Positions 25,677 through 36,148 of a DNA stretch of 64,000 bases are shown here, piece by piece. Made by a program: the position numbers and the translations under genes. Positions within the stretch are counted from its first letter, which is position 1; every line of letters starts with the position of its first letter. The notes beneath the pieces were generated by a model that was not told the DNA's origin, ran no database searches, and was given only the letters and a program-made list of their open reading frames with translations. This DNA comes from Pseudomonas fluorescens (GTDB lineage Bacteria > Pseudomonadota > Gammaproteobacteria > Pseudomonadales > Pseudomonadaceae): contig NZ_CABVHK010000007.1 in the NCBI RefSeq assembly GCF_902497785.1, forward strand, positions 242,358-306,357, given 5' to 3'.

Positions 25677-27272
25677 ATGCCCGTACCCGACCCGTTCCGC
25701 GAAGGCATAGCCCGTGGCTGGAAAACCCGCAGCGGCGCGCAATTGACCGAAGACCTGACCCTCGAAGCCGATGTGGCGATCATCGGCAGCGGTGCCGGCG
25801 GCGGCACCAGCGCTGAAATCCTCAGCGCCGCCGGCTACAAGGTGTTGCTGATCGAAGAAGGCCCGCTCAAGACCAGCAGCGACTTCAAGATGCTCGAAGA
25901 CCAGGCCTACACCAGTCTCTATCAGGAAGGCATCGGCCGCATGAGCAAGGACGGCGCGATCACTATCCTGCAGGGACGCGCGGTGGGCGGCACGACGTTG
26001 ATCAACTGGACTTCAAGCTTTCGCACCCCGAACCCGACACTCGAACACTGGGCGAAGGAGCACGCCGTCCAAGGCCACAGCCCGGCCGACATGGCGCCTT
26101 GGTTCGAGAAAATGGAACAGCGTCTTGGCGTCGCCCCCTGGCTGGTTCCGCCGAATGCCAACAATGACGTGATCCGCAAAGGCTGCGATCAGCTCGGCTA
26201 CGCCTGGCACGTTATTCCGCGCAACGTGCGGGGCTGCTGGAACCTCGGTTACTGCGGCATGGGCTGCCCGACCAACGCCAAGCAATCGATGATGGTCACG
26301 ACGATTCCGGCGACCCTGGAAAAAGGTGGCGAACTGCTTTATCTGGCTCGCGCTGAACGATTAATGATCAAGGACGGCAAGGTCACGGGCCTGGAATGCG
26401 TGGCGATGGACGAGCGCTGTGTCGCCCCCACGGGCCATAAAATCACGATCAAGGCGCGGCATTACGTGCTGGCCGGTGGCGGGATCAACAGCCCCGCGCT
26501 GCTGTTGCGCTCCGACGCGCCTGATCCGCACAAGCGACTGGGCAAGCGGACCTTCTTGCATGTGGTGAACATGTCCGCCGGACTGTTCGACGAAGTGATC
26601 AACCCGTTCTACGGCGCGCCGCAATCGATTTATTCCGACCATTTCCAGTGGCTGGACGGCACCACCGGCAAAATGTCTTACAAACTTGAAGTGCCGCCAC
26701 TGCACCCGGCGCTGGCGGCCACCTTGCTCGGTGGTTTCGGCAAGGAAAACGCACAACACATGGCAAACCTGCCCCACACCCACGCCATGCTGGCGTTACT
26801 GCGCGACGGTTTCCACCCGGACAGCCCCGGCGGCAGCGTCGAATTGCGCGGCGATAACACGCCCGTGCTCGACTATCAGGTTTCACCGTACGCCTGGGAC
26901 GGTTTGCGCCGTGCGTTTCACAGCATGGCCGAGATCCAGTTCGCCGGCGGCGCCCGCGCAGTCATGCCGATGCACGCCGACGCGCGTTATGTGAACACCT
27001 TGGCCGAGGCGCGCACGCTGATCGACGGCCTGAGCCTTGAGCTGTACCGCACACGCCTGGGCAGTGCGCATGTGATGGGCGGTTGCGCCATGGGCGAGGA
27101 CCCGAGAAACGCCGTGACGGACAGCCTCGGACGCCATCATCAAATCGGCAACCTGTCGATCCACGATGGCTCGTTGTTCCCCACCAGCATTGGAGCAAAC
27201 CCGCAATTGTCGGTCTACGGCCTGACTGCGAAATTGGCGACTGCGCTGGCCGAACGTTTGAAAAACCCGTGA
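25677..27272 (+). CDS. GMC-family FAD-dependent oxidoreductase
   Basis: A 531-residue flavoprotein of the glucose-methanol-choline family. The FAD-binding Rossmann motif GSGAGGGTSAEILSAAGYKVLLIEEGP is at residues about 38-64, RAVGGTTLINWTSSFRTP follows, and the C-terminal GNLSIHDGSLFPTSIGANPQLSVYGL holds the usual His/Asn-type active-site region. A cysteine-rich GCWNLGYCGMGCPTNAKQ stretch near residue 185 is typical of the alcohol-oxidase and dehydrogenase branch. It lacks a leader of its own, so it may ride with the Tat lipoprotein or stay cytoplasmic. With calB next door, it probably oxidises an alcohol to the aldehyde CalB uses. Substrate unknown. Confidence 0.88.
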   Translation: MPVPDPFREGIARGWKTRSGAQLTEDLTLEADVAIIGSGAGGGTSAEILSAAGYKVLLIEEGPLKTSSDFKMLEDQAYTSLYQEGIGRMSKDGAITILQGRAVGGTTLINWTSSFRTPNPTLEHWAKEHAVQGHSPADMAPWFEKMEQRLGVAPWLVPPNANNDVIRKGCDQLGYAWHVIPRNVRGCWNLGYCGMGCPTNAKQSMMVTTIPATLEKGGELLYLARAERLMIKDGKVTGLECVAMDERCVAPTGHKITIKARHYVLAGGGINSPALLLRSDAPDPHKRLGKRTFLHVVNMSAGLFDEVINPFYGAPQSIYSDHFQWLDGTTGKMSYKLEVPPLHPALAATLLGGFGKENAQHMANLPHTHAMLALLRDGFHPDSPGGSVELRGDNTPVLDYQVSPYAWDGLRRAFHSMAEIQFAGGARAVMPMHADARYVNTLAEARTLIDGLSLELYRTRLGSAHVMGGCAMGEDPRNAVTDSLGRHHQIGNLSIHDGSLFPTSIGANPQLSVYGLTAKLATALAERLKNP

Positions 27273-27315
27273 AAAGAGCGAATATTCCCATCGTCTATAG
27301 TGCTTTGTTACGTAA

Positions 27316-27864
<549 letters not shown>

Positions 27865-27867
<3 letters not shown>

Positions 27868-27897
27868 GCGCTGGCGAAGGCTGCGATCTTTTGCAGC
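27865..27897. repeat. Degenerate single class A REP
   Basis: GGCGAAGGCTGCGATCTTTTG directly after the coaD stop matches the inner part of a class A REP without an inverted partner; the first half is lost. Confidence 0.5.
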
Positions 27898-27910
27898 CAC
27901 CTGCCCTTGA

Positions 27911-28252
<342 letters not shown>

Positions 28253-28260
28253 AGCCCCTG

Positions 28261-28337
28261 AAAGATCGCAGCCTGCGGCAGCTCCTACATTGTTCGGCGT
28301 GCACCTGTAGGAGCTGCCGAAGGCTGCGATCTTTGAT
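28261..28337. repeat. REP pair, class A
   Basis: Inverted class A pair in the convergent space between the ferredoxin gene and the next gene on the minus strand. The left copy has CTGCGG instead of CTTCGG. Confidence 0.88.
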
Positions 28338-28343
28338 CCCGCT

Positions 28344-28667
28344 TCACTCCCGCTGCTCAAACTCCTCCCCGATACACCCCAGACACCGCACAAACGCCGC
28401 TTTCCCCGGATCGACCACCAGCGCCTTGCCGACATCGCCAATGCCGCCACCGAACGCGGTAAACGGCAACGCCACCACAAACAAACCGGCACCGACCACC
28501 GTCGCCACGATCAACAAGGGGCGGGCGATCAGCAAGTCGCCGATCATGGCGTAGGCAGGCGGATTCTGGATGGTGTAACGCGGGTCGCCGCTACCGGTGC
28601 TGGCCGCCAGCGCAGGCGTACCGATGCTCAGCATCAACGCGACGGCAAGGGTACGGAACAGGTTCAT
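28344..28667 (-). CDS. Small exported protein of unknown function
   Basis: A 107-residue protein I do not recognise. Residues 1-21 form a signal peptide (cut probably after ALA). A second hydrophobic segment spans about residues 45-75, with several glycines at its end ([16 protein letters not shown]), so the mature protein may be membrane-inserted. The C-terminus has two cysteines in [12 protein letters not shown]. It is downstream of mutM in the opposite direction to the ferredoxin. No catalytic motif seen. Confidence 0.7.
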   Translation of the reverse strand: MNLFRTLAVALMLSIGTPALAASTGSGDPRYTIQNPPAYAMIGDLLIARPLLIVATVVGAGLFVVALPFTAFGGGIGDVGKALVVDPGKAAFVRCLGCIGEEFEQRE

Positions 28668-28720
28668 GGCTCGGTCCTTCGGCTAGGCAGTCAGAACACA
28701 CACTATAGACCGTCAGTGCA

Positions 28721-29533
28721 TCAGCTCTGACAGCGCGGGCAAAACACACTGGCGCGCTGCCCGAGTTTGACGTCGCGCAGCTCCGTCCCGCAAACCTTGC
28801 ACGGCTCGTAGCCGCGGCCATACACGAACAATTCCTGCTGGAAATAGCCGGGCTGACCGTCACCGCCGATAAAGTCGCGCAACGTGGTGCCACCGCGCTC
28901 GATGGCCGCCGCCAGAATGCGTTTGATCTCGATTGCCAGCTTCAGATAGCGCGCCCGGGAAATGCTTTTTGCCTCACGGCGCGGGTCGATACCGGCCGCA
29001 AACAGCGCTTCGGTCGCGTAGATATTGCCAACGCCCACCACCACTGCGTTATCCATGATGAACGGCTTGACCGCCATCGAGCGCCCACGGGACTGCTGGA
29101 ACAAACGGTCGCCGTCGAACAGGTCGGTCAAGGGTTCAGGCCCGAGGCGAATCAGCAGTTCGTGATTGAGCGGGTCGAGGCTCCAGAGCATCGCGCCAAA
29201 CCGTCGCGGATCCGTATAGCGCAGGGCCAGGCCAGACTCCAGTTCAATATCCACATGCTCATGCTTGGCAGCCGGCATGCCGATTTCCACCAGACGCAGA
29301 TTGCCCGACATGCCCAGATGGCTGATCAAGGTGCCGACTTCGGCATTAATCAACAGGTACTTGGCGCGCCGTTCAACCAGCACGATCCGCTGCCCGGAGA
29401 GGCGCACATCGAGGTCTTCGGGAATCGGCCAGCGCAGGCGCCGGTCCCGCACGATCACCCGGCTGACGCGCTGGCCTTCCAGGTGAGGCGCGATCCCGCG
29501 GCGGGTGGTTTCGACTTCCGGCAGTTCAGGCAT
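28721..29533 (-). CDS. mutM: Formamidopyrimidine-DNA glycosylase
   Basis: A 270-residue DNA glycosylase/AP lyase that removes 8-oxoguanine and formamidopyrimidines. The mature N-terminus [13 protein letters not shown] carries the catalytic Pro and Glu; the lysine in the ERRAKYLL segment and the DNA-binding helix-two-turn-helix follow. The C-terminal zinc finger is complete, CKVCG...CPRC. The gene overlaps nothing; the HDOD gene stop lies 29 bases upstream, so the two may be cotranscribed. Confidence 0.96.
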   Translation of the reverse strand: MPELPEVETTRRGIAPHLEGQRVSRVIVRDRRLRWPIPEDLDVRLSGQRIVLVERRAKYLLINAEVGTLISHLGMSGNLRLVEIGMPAAKHEHVDIELESGLALRYTDPRRFGAMLWSLDPLNHELLIRLGPEPLTDLFDGDRLFQQSRGRSMAVKPFIMDNAVVVGVGNIYATEALFAAGIDPRREAKSISRARYLKLAIEIKRILAAAIERGGTTLRDFIGGDGQPGYFQQELFVYGRGYEPCKVCGTELRDVKLGQRASVFCPRCQS

Positions 29534-29562
29534 GGCGCTCTCGAATCAGGCTGTCACGACAC

Positions 29563-30432
29563 TCAGCGGTGCGTGCCGAGGTCGCGAATCGTTTGTTTGA
29601 GGGTCTCGAAATCGTAATCCGACAGGCCGACGTAATCGAGCACCAACGGCGCAATGCTGTTCCATTCGTGGTCTTCGTTCTGGCTGCCCAGCACCCGATA
29701 GGACGCACAAATGTGCTCGGCCATTTTCAGGATCGCCAGCAGGTTCTTCAGCTGGCTGTTGCGCGAAGACTCATCGCTGAAAATCGCCAGCGCGTTGTGG
29801 TGATTGGCGATTGCGTTGCTGACATGCTCCGGCAGGCGCCAGGATTTGGCCGTGTAATAACCGACCACCGCATGGTTGGTATTGAACACCTGATTCTCGG
29901 TGTCCACCACCCGGCATTCAGCACTGGCGTTTGCGTAGGCTTTTTCGAGCGTCTGCATGTAGTCGGGGAAGCGTTGCAACATCAGTGGCACGCCGCAATC
30001 GTGAAACAGGCCCAGCGCGTAGGCTTCATCGCCCGGCTGGACGCCGATGCGCTTGGCCAGGGTCAGGCAGGTCATCGCCACGTCTTGAGCGGTGTCCCAG
30101 AAACGGTTCAGGGTGACGATGGTGTCATCGTTCATTTCGCCCTTGATCGACTGCGCGTTGATCAGGTTGATGATCGAACGGCTGCCCAACAGGTTCACCG
30201 CGCGCTGGATCGAGGCAATTTTGTTGCTCAAGCCGTAATACGGCGAATTGACGATTTTCAGCAGGGAACCCGAGAGGCCCGGGTCCTGGGAAATGAGCCT
30301 GGCGATCACCTCCAGATCCGGATCGGGCATGTACTGTTCCATTTGCAGATCCACCATGATCTGCGGCTGGGCCGGTACGCTGATGCCTTGCAGGGACTGT
30401 TGGATCTGTTCGGTGGTCAGCTCTTGGGACAT
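29563..30432 (-). CDS. HDOD domain protein
   Basis: A 289-residue protein consisting largely of an HDOD domain (about residues 20-215), the HD-related output domain found in signalling proteins. LLKIVNSPYYGLSNKIASIQRAVNLLG is the family core and a partial HD-like GLFHDCGVPLML segment follows. It has no receiver or GGDEF partner domain. HDOD proteins often regulate by protein interaction rather than phosphohydrolysis. Upstream of mutM with a 29-base gap. Specific function unknown. Confidence 0.85.
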   Translation of the reverse strand: MSQELTTEQIQQSLQGISVPAQPQIMVDLQMEQYMPDPDLEVIARLISQDPGLSGSLLKIVNSPYYGLSNKIASIQRAVNLLGSRSIINLINAQSIKGEMNDDTIVTLNRFWDTAQDVAMTCLTLAKRIGVQPGDEAYALGLFHDCGVPLMLQRFPDYMQTLEKAYANASAECRVVDTENQVFNTNHAVVGYYTAKSWRLPEHVSNAIANHHNALAIFSDESSRNSQLKNLLAILKMAEHICASYRVLGSQNEDHEWNSIAPLVLDYVGLSDYDFETLKQTIRDLGTHR

Positions 30433-30509
30433 AAGTACACACTCTGGGACAGGCGGCGATTCTAACCTTTATAAAGTTGGATCCGACACACCGGTCTGCA
30501 CAAACCTGG

Positions 30510-30582
30510 AAAAGATCGCAGCCTTCGGCAGCTCCTACGCCGACCGCGTTACCCCGTAGGAGCTGCCGAAGGCTGCGATCTT
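30510..30582. repeat. REP pair, class A
   Basis: Inverted class A pair in the divergent space between the HDOD gene and the rRNA methyltransferase gene, so here it does not lie past a gene end but between two starts. Confidence 0.88.
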
Positions 30583-30678
30583 TGCGGCTGCACCACAAAA
30601 CCCCTGCGTTCATCGCCCACCCGGCCCGCCACCACCCTCAACACGCTATACTCCCGCTCTTTTTTCCGGAGCGACGTC

Positions 30679-31875
30679 ATGTCCCTGCCTAGCCTGCGCC
30701 TTAAAGCCAACGCCGACCGTCGCCTGCGAAACGGCCACTTGTGGGTCTACAGCAACGAAATCGACGTGGCCGCCACCCCGTTGCACGGCTTCAAGGCCGG
30801 CGATCAGGCGATCCTCGAAGCGGCCGGTGGCAAGCTGCTAGGCATCGTTGCCATGAGCCCCAACAACTTGATCTGCGCCCGCCTGCTGTCGCGCGACATC
30901 AAGTTGCCGCTGGACAAGTCGCTGCTGGTACACCGCTTGAACGTCGCCCTGTCCCTGCGTGACCGCCTGTTCGACAAGCCGTTCTATCGCCTGGTCTACG
31001 GCGATTCCGACCTGCTGCCAGGTCTGGTGGTCGACCGTTTCGGCGACATTCTGGTGGTGCAGATCGCTTCGGCGACCATGGAAGCCCATAAAGAAGACGT
31101 GATTGCGGCGCTGACTCAAGTACTCAAGCCAAGCGGCATTCTGTTCAAGAACGACTCCGCTGCCCGTGACGCCGAAGGCCTCAACCGCTACGTCGAAACC
31201 GTGTTCGGCCTCGTGCCGGAGTGGGTAGCGCTGGAAGAGAACGGCGTGAAATTCGAAGCACCGGTTATTCAGGGCCAGAAAACCGGCTGGTTCTACGACC
31301 ACCGCATGAACCGTGCGCGTCTGGCGCCTTACGCCAAAGGCAAACGCGTACTCGACCTGTACAGCTACATCGGCGGCTGGGGCGTGCAAGCGGCCGCCTT
31401 CGGCGCCAGTGAAGTATTCTGCGTCGATGCCTCGGCCTTCGCCCTCGACGGCGTCGAGCGCAACGCCGCGCTGAACGGTGTCGCCGAGAAAATAACCTGC
31501 CTCGAAGGCGACGTCTTCGAAGCGCTGAAAGAGTTGAAAGCCGGCGAAGAACGCTTCGACGTGATCGTGGCCGACCCGCCGGCGTTCATCAAACGCAAGA
31601 AAGACATGAAAAACGGCGAAGGCGCCTACCGTCGCCTGAACGAGCAAGCCATGCGCCTGCTCAGCAAGGACGGCATCCTCGTCAGCGCTTCGTGCTCGAT
31701 GCACCTGCCGGAAGACGATCTGCAGAACATCCTGCTGAACAGTGCCCGTCACCTGGATCGCAACATCCAGCTGCTGGAACGTGGCGGTCAAGGCCCGGAT
31801 CACCCGGTACACCCGGCGATTGCTGAAACCCGTTACATCAAAAGCATTACTTGCCGGTTGCTGCCAAACAGCTAA
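30679..31875 (+). CDS. rlmI: RlmI-type class I rRNA methyltransferase
   Basis: A 398-residue SAM-dependent methyltransferase with an N-terminal PUA domain (about residues 3-75), followed by an EEHEAD-like linker region and the Rossmann domain with RVLDLYSYIGGWGVQA. The motif VIVADPPAFIKRKKDM and the SCSMHLP strand are the form seen in RlmI, which makes m5C1962 in 23S rRNA, and in related enzymes. I use the symbol because motif and length match E. coli RlmI, but site specificity is inferred. Confidence 0.83.
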   Translation: MSLPSLRLKANADRRLRNGHLWVYSNEIDVAATPLHGFKAGDQAILEAAGGKLLGIVAMSPNNLICARLLSRDIKLPLDKSLLVHRLNVALSLRDRLFDKPFYRLVYGDSDLLPGLVVDRFGDILVVQIASATMEAHKEDVIAALTQVLKPSGILFKNDSAARDAEGLNRYVETVFGLVPEWVALEENGVKFEAPVIQGQKTGWFYDHRMNRARLAPYAKGKRVLDLYSYIGGWGVQAAAFGASEVFCVDASAFALDGVERNAALNGVAEKITCLEGDVFEALKELKAGEERFDVIVADPPAFIKRKKDMKNGEGAYRRLNEQAMRLLSKDGILVSASCSMHLPEDDLQNILLNSARHLDRNIQLLERGGQGPDHPVHPAIAETRYIKSITCRLLPNS

Positions 31876-31885
31876 CAACACAACA

Positions 31886-31987
31886 CTGTAGGAGCGAGCT
31901 TGCTCGCGATGGTCTCCAACGATAACGCTGGATGCCTGACACCCCGCGTCGCTCTCAGGTTTTTCGCGAGCGAGCTCGCTCCTACAT
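31886..31987. repeat. REPIN, class B, left of the RAYT gene
   Basis: Inverted class B REPs (GTAGGAGCGAGCTTGCTCGC and GCGAGCTCGCTCCTAC) around a conserved spacer. The inner text (CAACGATAACGC, GCCTGACACC) is almost the same as in the REPIN on the other side of the transposase gene. Confidence 0.92.
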
Positions 31988-32077
31988 GTCCATGACATCT
32001 CCAGAACTACTGTCGCAACGACAACTGCCCGTCCCGCACCTACCGTTTCTCTTCAACTATCAGAAGAAGACAACGGA

Positions 32078-32536
32078 ATGTCCAAAACGCCGAATGCCCA
32101 TCGCTTACGTACAGGCCGTCACTCTGAACCGGGCCGCATCTATCTACTCACCGCTGTTACTCATCAACGACAACCGGTCTTCAAGGATTGGCACATGGGT
32201 CGGTTAGTGGTGAACGAGTTCAGAAAAGCGCAGGAAGATAGTCATGCCACTTCTTTGGCCTGGGTTGTAATGCCTGATCACTTCCACTGGTTGGTTGAGC
32301 TGCATAACGGTGATTTGCCGAAACTGATGCAAGTCACCAAATCCCGCTGTGCACGACTCATCAATCAGGAGCGAGGCTTTTCAGCGCCTGTATGGCAAAA
32401 GGGCTACTTCGACAGGGCGTTGCGTCGCGAGGATGATTTAAAAGCAATGGCTCGCTATATCGTTGCGAACCCGTTGCGAGCAGGGTTAGTCGCACGTATC
32501 GCTGACTACCCCCTGTGGGATGCCATCTGGATGTGA
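32078..32536 (+). CDS. REP-associated tyrosine transposase (RAYT)
   Basis: A 152-residue Y1 transposase-related protein of the TnpA_REP group, single-strand endonucleases thought to mobilise REP sequences. The HUH motif is in VVMPDHFHWLVEL and the presumed catalytic tyrosine in ARYIVANPLRAGLV. It is flanked within 100 bases on each side by nearly identical class B REPINs, the arrangement seen for RAYT-REPIN loci. It is full length and without frameshift, so it may be functional. It lies between rlmI and ilvD and has no terminal inverted repeats of a classical insertion sequence. Confidence 0.93.
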   Translation: MSKTPNAHRLRTGRHSEPGRIYLLTAVTHQRQPVFKDWHMGRLVVNEFRKAQEDSHATSLAWVVMPDHFHWLVELHNGDLPKLMQVTKSRCARLINQERGFSAPVWQKGYFDRALRREDDLKAMARYIVANPLRAGLVARIADYPLWDAIWM

Positions 32537-32548
32537 CAATCCATTCAT

Positions 32549-32649
32549 TGTAGGAGCGAGCTTGCTCGCGATGGTCGTCAACGATAACGCGGGAAGCCTG
32601 ACACCCAGCGGCGTTCTCGGGTTTTTCGCGAGCAAGCTCGCTCCTACAG
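32549..32649. repeat. REPIN, class B, right of the RAYT gene
   Basis: Direct-orientation near-copy of the REPIN at 31886-31987, 12 bases after the transposase stop. It takes up much of the 317-base gap before ilvD; the remaining 200 bases hold only an upstream region for ilvD in which I see no clear hairpin or leader. Confidence 0.92.
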
Positions 32650-32853
32650 GCATTCCCTCCCGCCGCCAGCCGTGTAGAATCGCGACATTCATCGCCAGTC
32701 ATCCCCCGGCGGGTTTATGAGCTCAAGCTGAAGCGCGCGGCGATCCCGCAAAGTTATCAGCAACTTCCGGACACACGGCCATTTCTGAGTGTTCCAGACG
32801 TCAATAGAAGCTCACTTCCCTTTTGATACCTGATTAGCCGCCCGGAGTGCTTC

Positions 32854-34695
32854 ATGCCTGATTACCGCTCGAAAACATCCACCCACGGCCGCAACATGGC
32901 CGGCGCCCGCGCACTGTGGCGCGCCACGGGGATGAAAGATGACGACTTCAAAAAGCCGATCATCGCCATTGCCAACTCGTTCACCCAGTTCGTCCCGGGC
33001 CACGTCCACCTCAAGGACCTGGGCCAACTGGTCGCTCGCGAAATCGAACGCGCCGGTGGCGTTGCCAAAGAATTCAACACCATTGCCGTCGATGACGGCA
33101 TCGCCATGGGCCACGACGGCATGCTGTATTCGCTGCCGAGCCGCGAGATCATCGCCGACTCCGTCGAATACATGGTCAACGCCCACTGCGCCGATGCCAT
33201 CGTCTGCATCTCCAACTGCGACAAGATCACCCCGGGCATGCTGATGGCGTCTTTGCGCCTGAACATCCCGGTGATCTTCGTGTCCGGTGGCCCGATGGAA
33301 GCCGGCAAGACCAAACTCGCCAGCCACGGTCTCGACCTCGTCGACGCCATGGTGATCGCCGCCGACTCCAGCGCTTCTGACGAGAAAGTCGCCGAGTACG
33401 AGCGCAGCGCTTGCCCGACCTGCGGTTCGTGTTCCGGCATGTTCACCGCCAACTCGATGAACTGCCTGGTTGAAGCCCTGGGCCTGGCCTTGCCGGGCAA
33501 CGGTTCGACCCTTGCGACCCACAGCGACCGCGAGCAACTGTTCCTGCAGGCCGGTCGCACCATCGTCGAGCTGTGCAAGCGTTACTACACCGACAACGAC
33601 GAATCGGTATTGCCGCGCAACATTGCCAACTTCAAGGCGTTCGAAAACGCCATGACGCTGGACATCGCCATGGGCGGTTCCACCAACACCATCCTGCACT
33701 TGCTGGCCGCGGCCCAGGAAGCCGAGATCGATTTCGACCTGCGCGACATCGACCGTCTCTCGCGCCACGTGCCGCAACTGTGCAAAGTCGCGCCGAACAT
33801 CCAGAAGTACCACATGGAAGACGTGCACCGTGCCGGCGGGATCTTCAGCATCCTCGGTTCGCTGGCCCGTGGCGGTCTGCTGCACACCGACCTGCCGACC
33901 GTGCACAGCAAGACGCTGGCCGAAGGCATCGCCAAGTGGGACATCACCCAGACCGACGACGAAGCGGTGCATCACTTCTTCAAGGCCGGCCCTGCGGGCA
34001 TCCCGACGCAGACCGCATTCAGCCAGTCGACCCGCTGGGAAACCCTGGACGACGACCGTGAAAACGGCTGCATCCGCAGTGTCGAACATGCGTACTCGAA
34101 AGAAGGTGGCCTCGCCGTTCTGTACGGCAACATCGCGCTCGACGGCTGCGTGGTGAAAACCGCCGGCGTCGACGAGTCGATCCACGTGTTCGAAGGCAAC
34201 GCGAAGATCTTCGAAAGCCAGGACAGCGCCGTGCGCGGCATCCTCGCCGACGAAGTGAAGGCCGGCGACATCGTGATCATCCGTTACGAAGGCCCGAAAG
34301 GCGGCCCGGGCATGCAGGAAATGCTGTACCCGACCTCGTACCTGAAATCCAAAGGCCTGGGCAAAGACTGCGCCCTGCTGACCGACGGCCGTTTCTCCGG
34401 CGGTACGTCGGGCCTGTCGATCGGTCACGCTTCGCCGGAAGCGGCAGCGGGCGGCGCGATTGGTCTGGTGCAGGACGGCGACAAAGTGCTGATCGACATT
34501 CCAAACCGCTCGATCAACCTGTTGATCAGCGACGAAGAAATGGCCGGCCGGCGTGCCGAGCAGGATCAGAAAGGCTGGAAGCCTGTGGAAAAACGTCCAC
34601 GCAAGGTCACCACCGCACTGAAGGCTTACGCCCTGCTGGCGACCAGCGCCGACAAGGGTGCGGTGCGTAACAAGGCGATGCTTGACGGGCTGTAA
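32854..34695 (+). CDS. ilvD: Dihydroxy-acid dehydratase
   Basis: An iron-sulfur dehydratase (613 residues) that converts dihydroxy-acids to 2-keto acids in isoleucine, valine and pantothenate synthesis. Cluster ligands are in [10 protein letters not shown] and [19 protein letters not shown]; substrate and magnesium-binding blocks include [12 protein letters not shown], the [10 protein letters not shown] stretch and [21 protein letters not shown]. Length and motif order match the E. coli enzyme. A rho-independent terminator follows the stop. Confidence 0.97.
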   Translation: MPDYRSKTSTHGRNMAGARALWRATGMKDDDFKKPIIAIANSFTQFVPGHVHLKDLGQLVAREIERAGGVAKEFNTIAVDDGIAMGHDGMLYSLPSREIIADSVEYMVNAHCADAIVCISNCDKITPGMLMASLRLNIPVIFVSGGPMEAGKTKLASHGLDLVDAMVIAADSSASDEKVAEYERSACPTCGSCSGMFTANSMNCLVEALGLALPGNGSTLATHSDREQLFLQAGRTIVELCKRYYTDNDESVLPRNIANFKAFENAMTLDIAMGGSTNTILHLLAAAQEAEIDFDLRDIDRLSRHVPQLCKVAPNIQKYHMEDVHRAGGIFSILGSLARGGLLHTDLPTVHSKTLAEGIAKWDITQTDDEAVHHFFKAGPAGIPTQTAFSQSTRWETLDDDRENGCIRSVEHAYSKEGGLAVLYGNIALDGCVVKTAGVDESIHVFEGNAKIFESQDSAVRGILADEVKAGDIVIIRYEGPKGGPGMQEMLYPTSYLKSKGLGKDCALLTDGRFSGGTSGLSIGHASPEAAAGGAIGLVQDGDKVLIDIPNRSINLLISDEEMAGRRAEQDQKGWKPVEKRPRKVTTALKAYALLATSADKGAVRNKAMLDGL

Positions 34696-34711
34696 GGCTT
34701 AAGCGTCGAAC

Positions 34712-34745
34712 AAAAAATACCCCGCCATGTGCGGGGTATTTTTGT
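34712..34745. terminator. Rho-independent terminator after ilvD
   Basis: Stem ATACCCCGC / GCGGGGTAT with a 5-base loop, AAAAAA before and TTTTTG after, 17 bases past the ilvD stop. The symmetrical A and T tracts would let it act in both directions. Confidence 0.92.
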
Positions 34746-34757
34746 TTGCGGCGGTCC

Positions 34758-34850
34758 CTGTAGGAGCTGCCGCAGGCTGCGATCTTTTGATCTTCAGCAG
34801 TCGCGCCGAAGACAGATCAAAAGATCGCAGCCTTCGGCAGCTCCTACAGG
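34758..34850. repeat. REP pair, class A
   Basis: Inverted class A pair between the ilvD terminator and the converging phosphatase gene; it ends 2 bases before that gene's stop. Confidence 0.9.
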
Positions 34851-34851
34851 C

Positions 34852-35907
34852 TTACTGGATTTCTGTCGGCGTCACGACCACCCAGTTCTTGTCCGCCGTC
34901 ACCGGCAACCCTTCCTTGGCCTGGGCTGCGGCATGCTTGGCCATCATGCCGTTAATCTGGGTCATGTATTTGTCTTTGCGGTTGACCCATAAGTGAATGC
35001 CGCCCTTGGCCACGTCAACGCCGTGAAACAGCATGAAACCATCGCTGGTCGGTGTATCGCCGGCGACCAGAATCGGTTTTTTCCACTCATCGATGTAAGT
35101 CAGGATCGCCGCTTGCTTGCCGGCCATCCAGGTTGCCGGGGTCCACAGGTACGGGGTCACCTGCAGGTCGAGGTTGGCCTTCTCGTCATACTTGCCGGCG
35201 GTGATCTGCTTGCGCGCGGTGGTCAGTTCGCCGGTAGTGGTGTCTTTGAGCAACAGGCTCACGCCGATGACGTTCTGCGGTTTGACGTTGTAGCCGTACT
35301 GCGGATCGGAAGCGACCATGCGCACCAGTTCTTCAGAGGCGGCGGTCATCACGTAGACCTCGATGCCGTTCTCCATCAGTTTGTTGTACAGCTCTTGCTG
35401 ACCGGTAAAGATTTTCGGCGGGTTGACGTCGAGGTTCTTCACCACGTCGCCTTCGTAATAAGTGGCCGGCACCGGTTTGCCCGACGTCATCAACTCGTCA
35501 ACGTAACCCTTGAGTTCTTTGAGCGTGAAGCCGGAAAACACCTGGGCGACCCATGGGTAGCACACCATGTCGTCGAGTTCGCAAAGGCGGTAGTAGTAGC
35601 TGAACAGGCTTTCCTTGTGATCGGCGGTGTCTTTGAACGGAATCAGTTTCAGGGAGGGGTCGAGTTTCTCGCGGGTGATCAGGCCCTTGTTTTCCATGAA
35701 GGGCAGCAACGACTCTTCAAGGTCGTAGCGGTAACTGGTGTTGTCCATGTCGAACACCGCGTAGTTACCTTTATTGGCGTTGGCCGCGATCATCGCGTCC
35801 AGCGCCTTCGCCTGATCAGCTGGCCAGTGCTTCAAATCCGTAGCGAAGGCCTGGCCGGCCAGACCCAGGCAGAGCGCGGCGATCAGAAATTTCGGTGCGA
35901 GCTTCAT
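34852..35907 (-). CDS. pchP: HAD-family phosphatase, probably phosphorylcholine phosphatase
   Basis: A 351-residue exported HAD-superfamily phosphatase. Residues 1-22 are a signal peptide (QAFA-TDL). Motif I is FDMDNTSYRYD, motif II is in VMTAASEELV, and motif III/IV is VAGDTPTSDGFMLF; these match the DMDNT, S/TAA and GDTP motifs known from P. aeruginosa PchP, which releases phosphate from phosphorylcholine in the periplasm. I start at 35907 (MKLAPKF); the longer frame upstream has no signal peptide. No choline-uptake genes are beside it here, so the substrate is inferred. Confidence 0.78.
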   Translation of the reverse strand: MKLAPKFLIAALCLGLAGQAFATDLKHWPADQAKALDAMIAANANKGNYAVFDMDNTSYRYDLEESLLPFMENKGLITREKLDPSLKLIPFKDTADHKESLFSYYYRLCELDDMVCYPWVAQVFSGFTLKELKGYVDELMTSGKPVPATYYEGDVVKNLDVNPPKIFTGQQELYNKLMENGIEVYVMTAASEELVRMVASDPQYGYNVKPQNVIGVSLLLKDTTTGELTTARKQITAGKYDEKANLDLQVTPYLWTPATWMAGKQAAILTYIDEWKKPILVAGDTPTSDGFMLFHGVDVAKGGIHLWVNRKDKYMTQINGMMAKHAAAQAKEGLPVTADKNWVVVTPTEIQ

Positions 35908-36148
35908 TGATATTTCTCCCTGAATCAAAGATATCGAAGCTATCAAATCGGTATGACAGTCATCGTCTGTCAGCGACCGCCAACGCACCTATTGCGCCAG
36001 CTGCATCCCTGTAAGCGACACCCTCTTATTCCAAAAACGACAGTAATCAGACTTTTTTGATATTAATTCATTGGAAATCAAGCTGTTAGGCTTGCCGGTT
36101 CGCAGCTGCCCCGGAAGGTGGCTGGCACAAGTCACTTTCGGAGTTCCT

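Noticed and set aside
31886..32649. Classical insertion sequence
   Set aside because: The gene is a RAYT with REPIN flanks; there are no matched terminal inverted repeats with target duplications.
32812..34428. A 538-residue minus-strand frame opposite ilvD
   Set aside because: Shadow of ilvD; no family motifs are visible in it.
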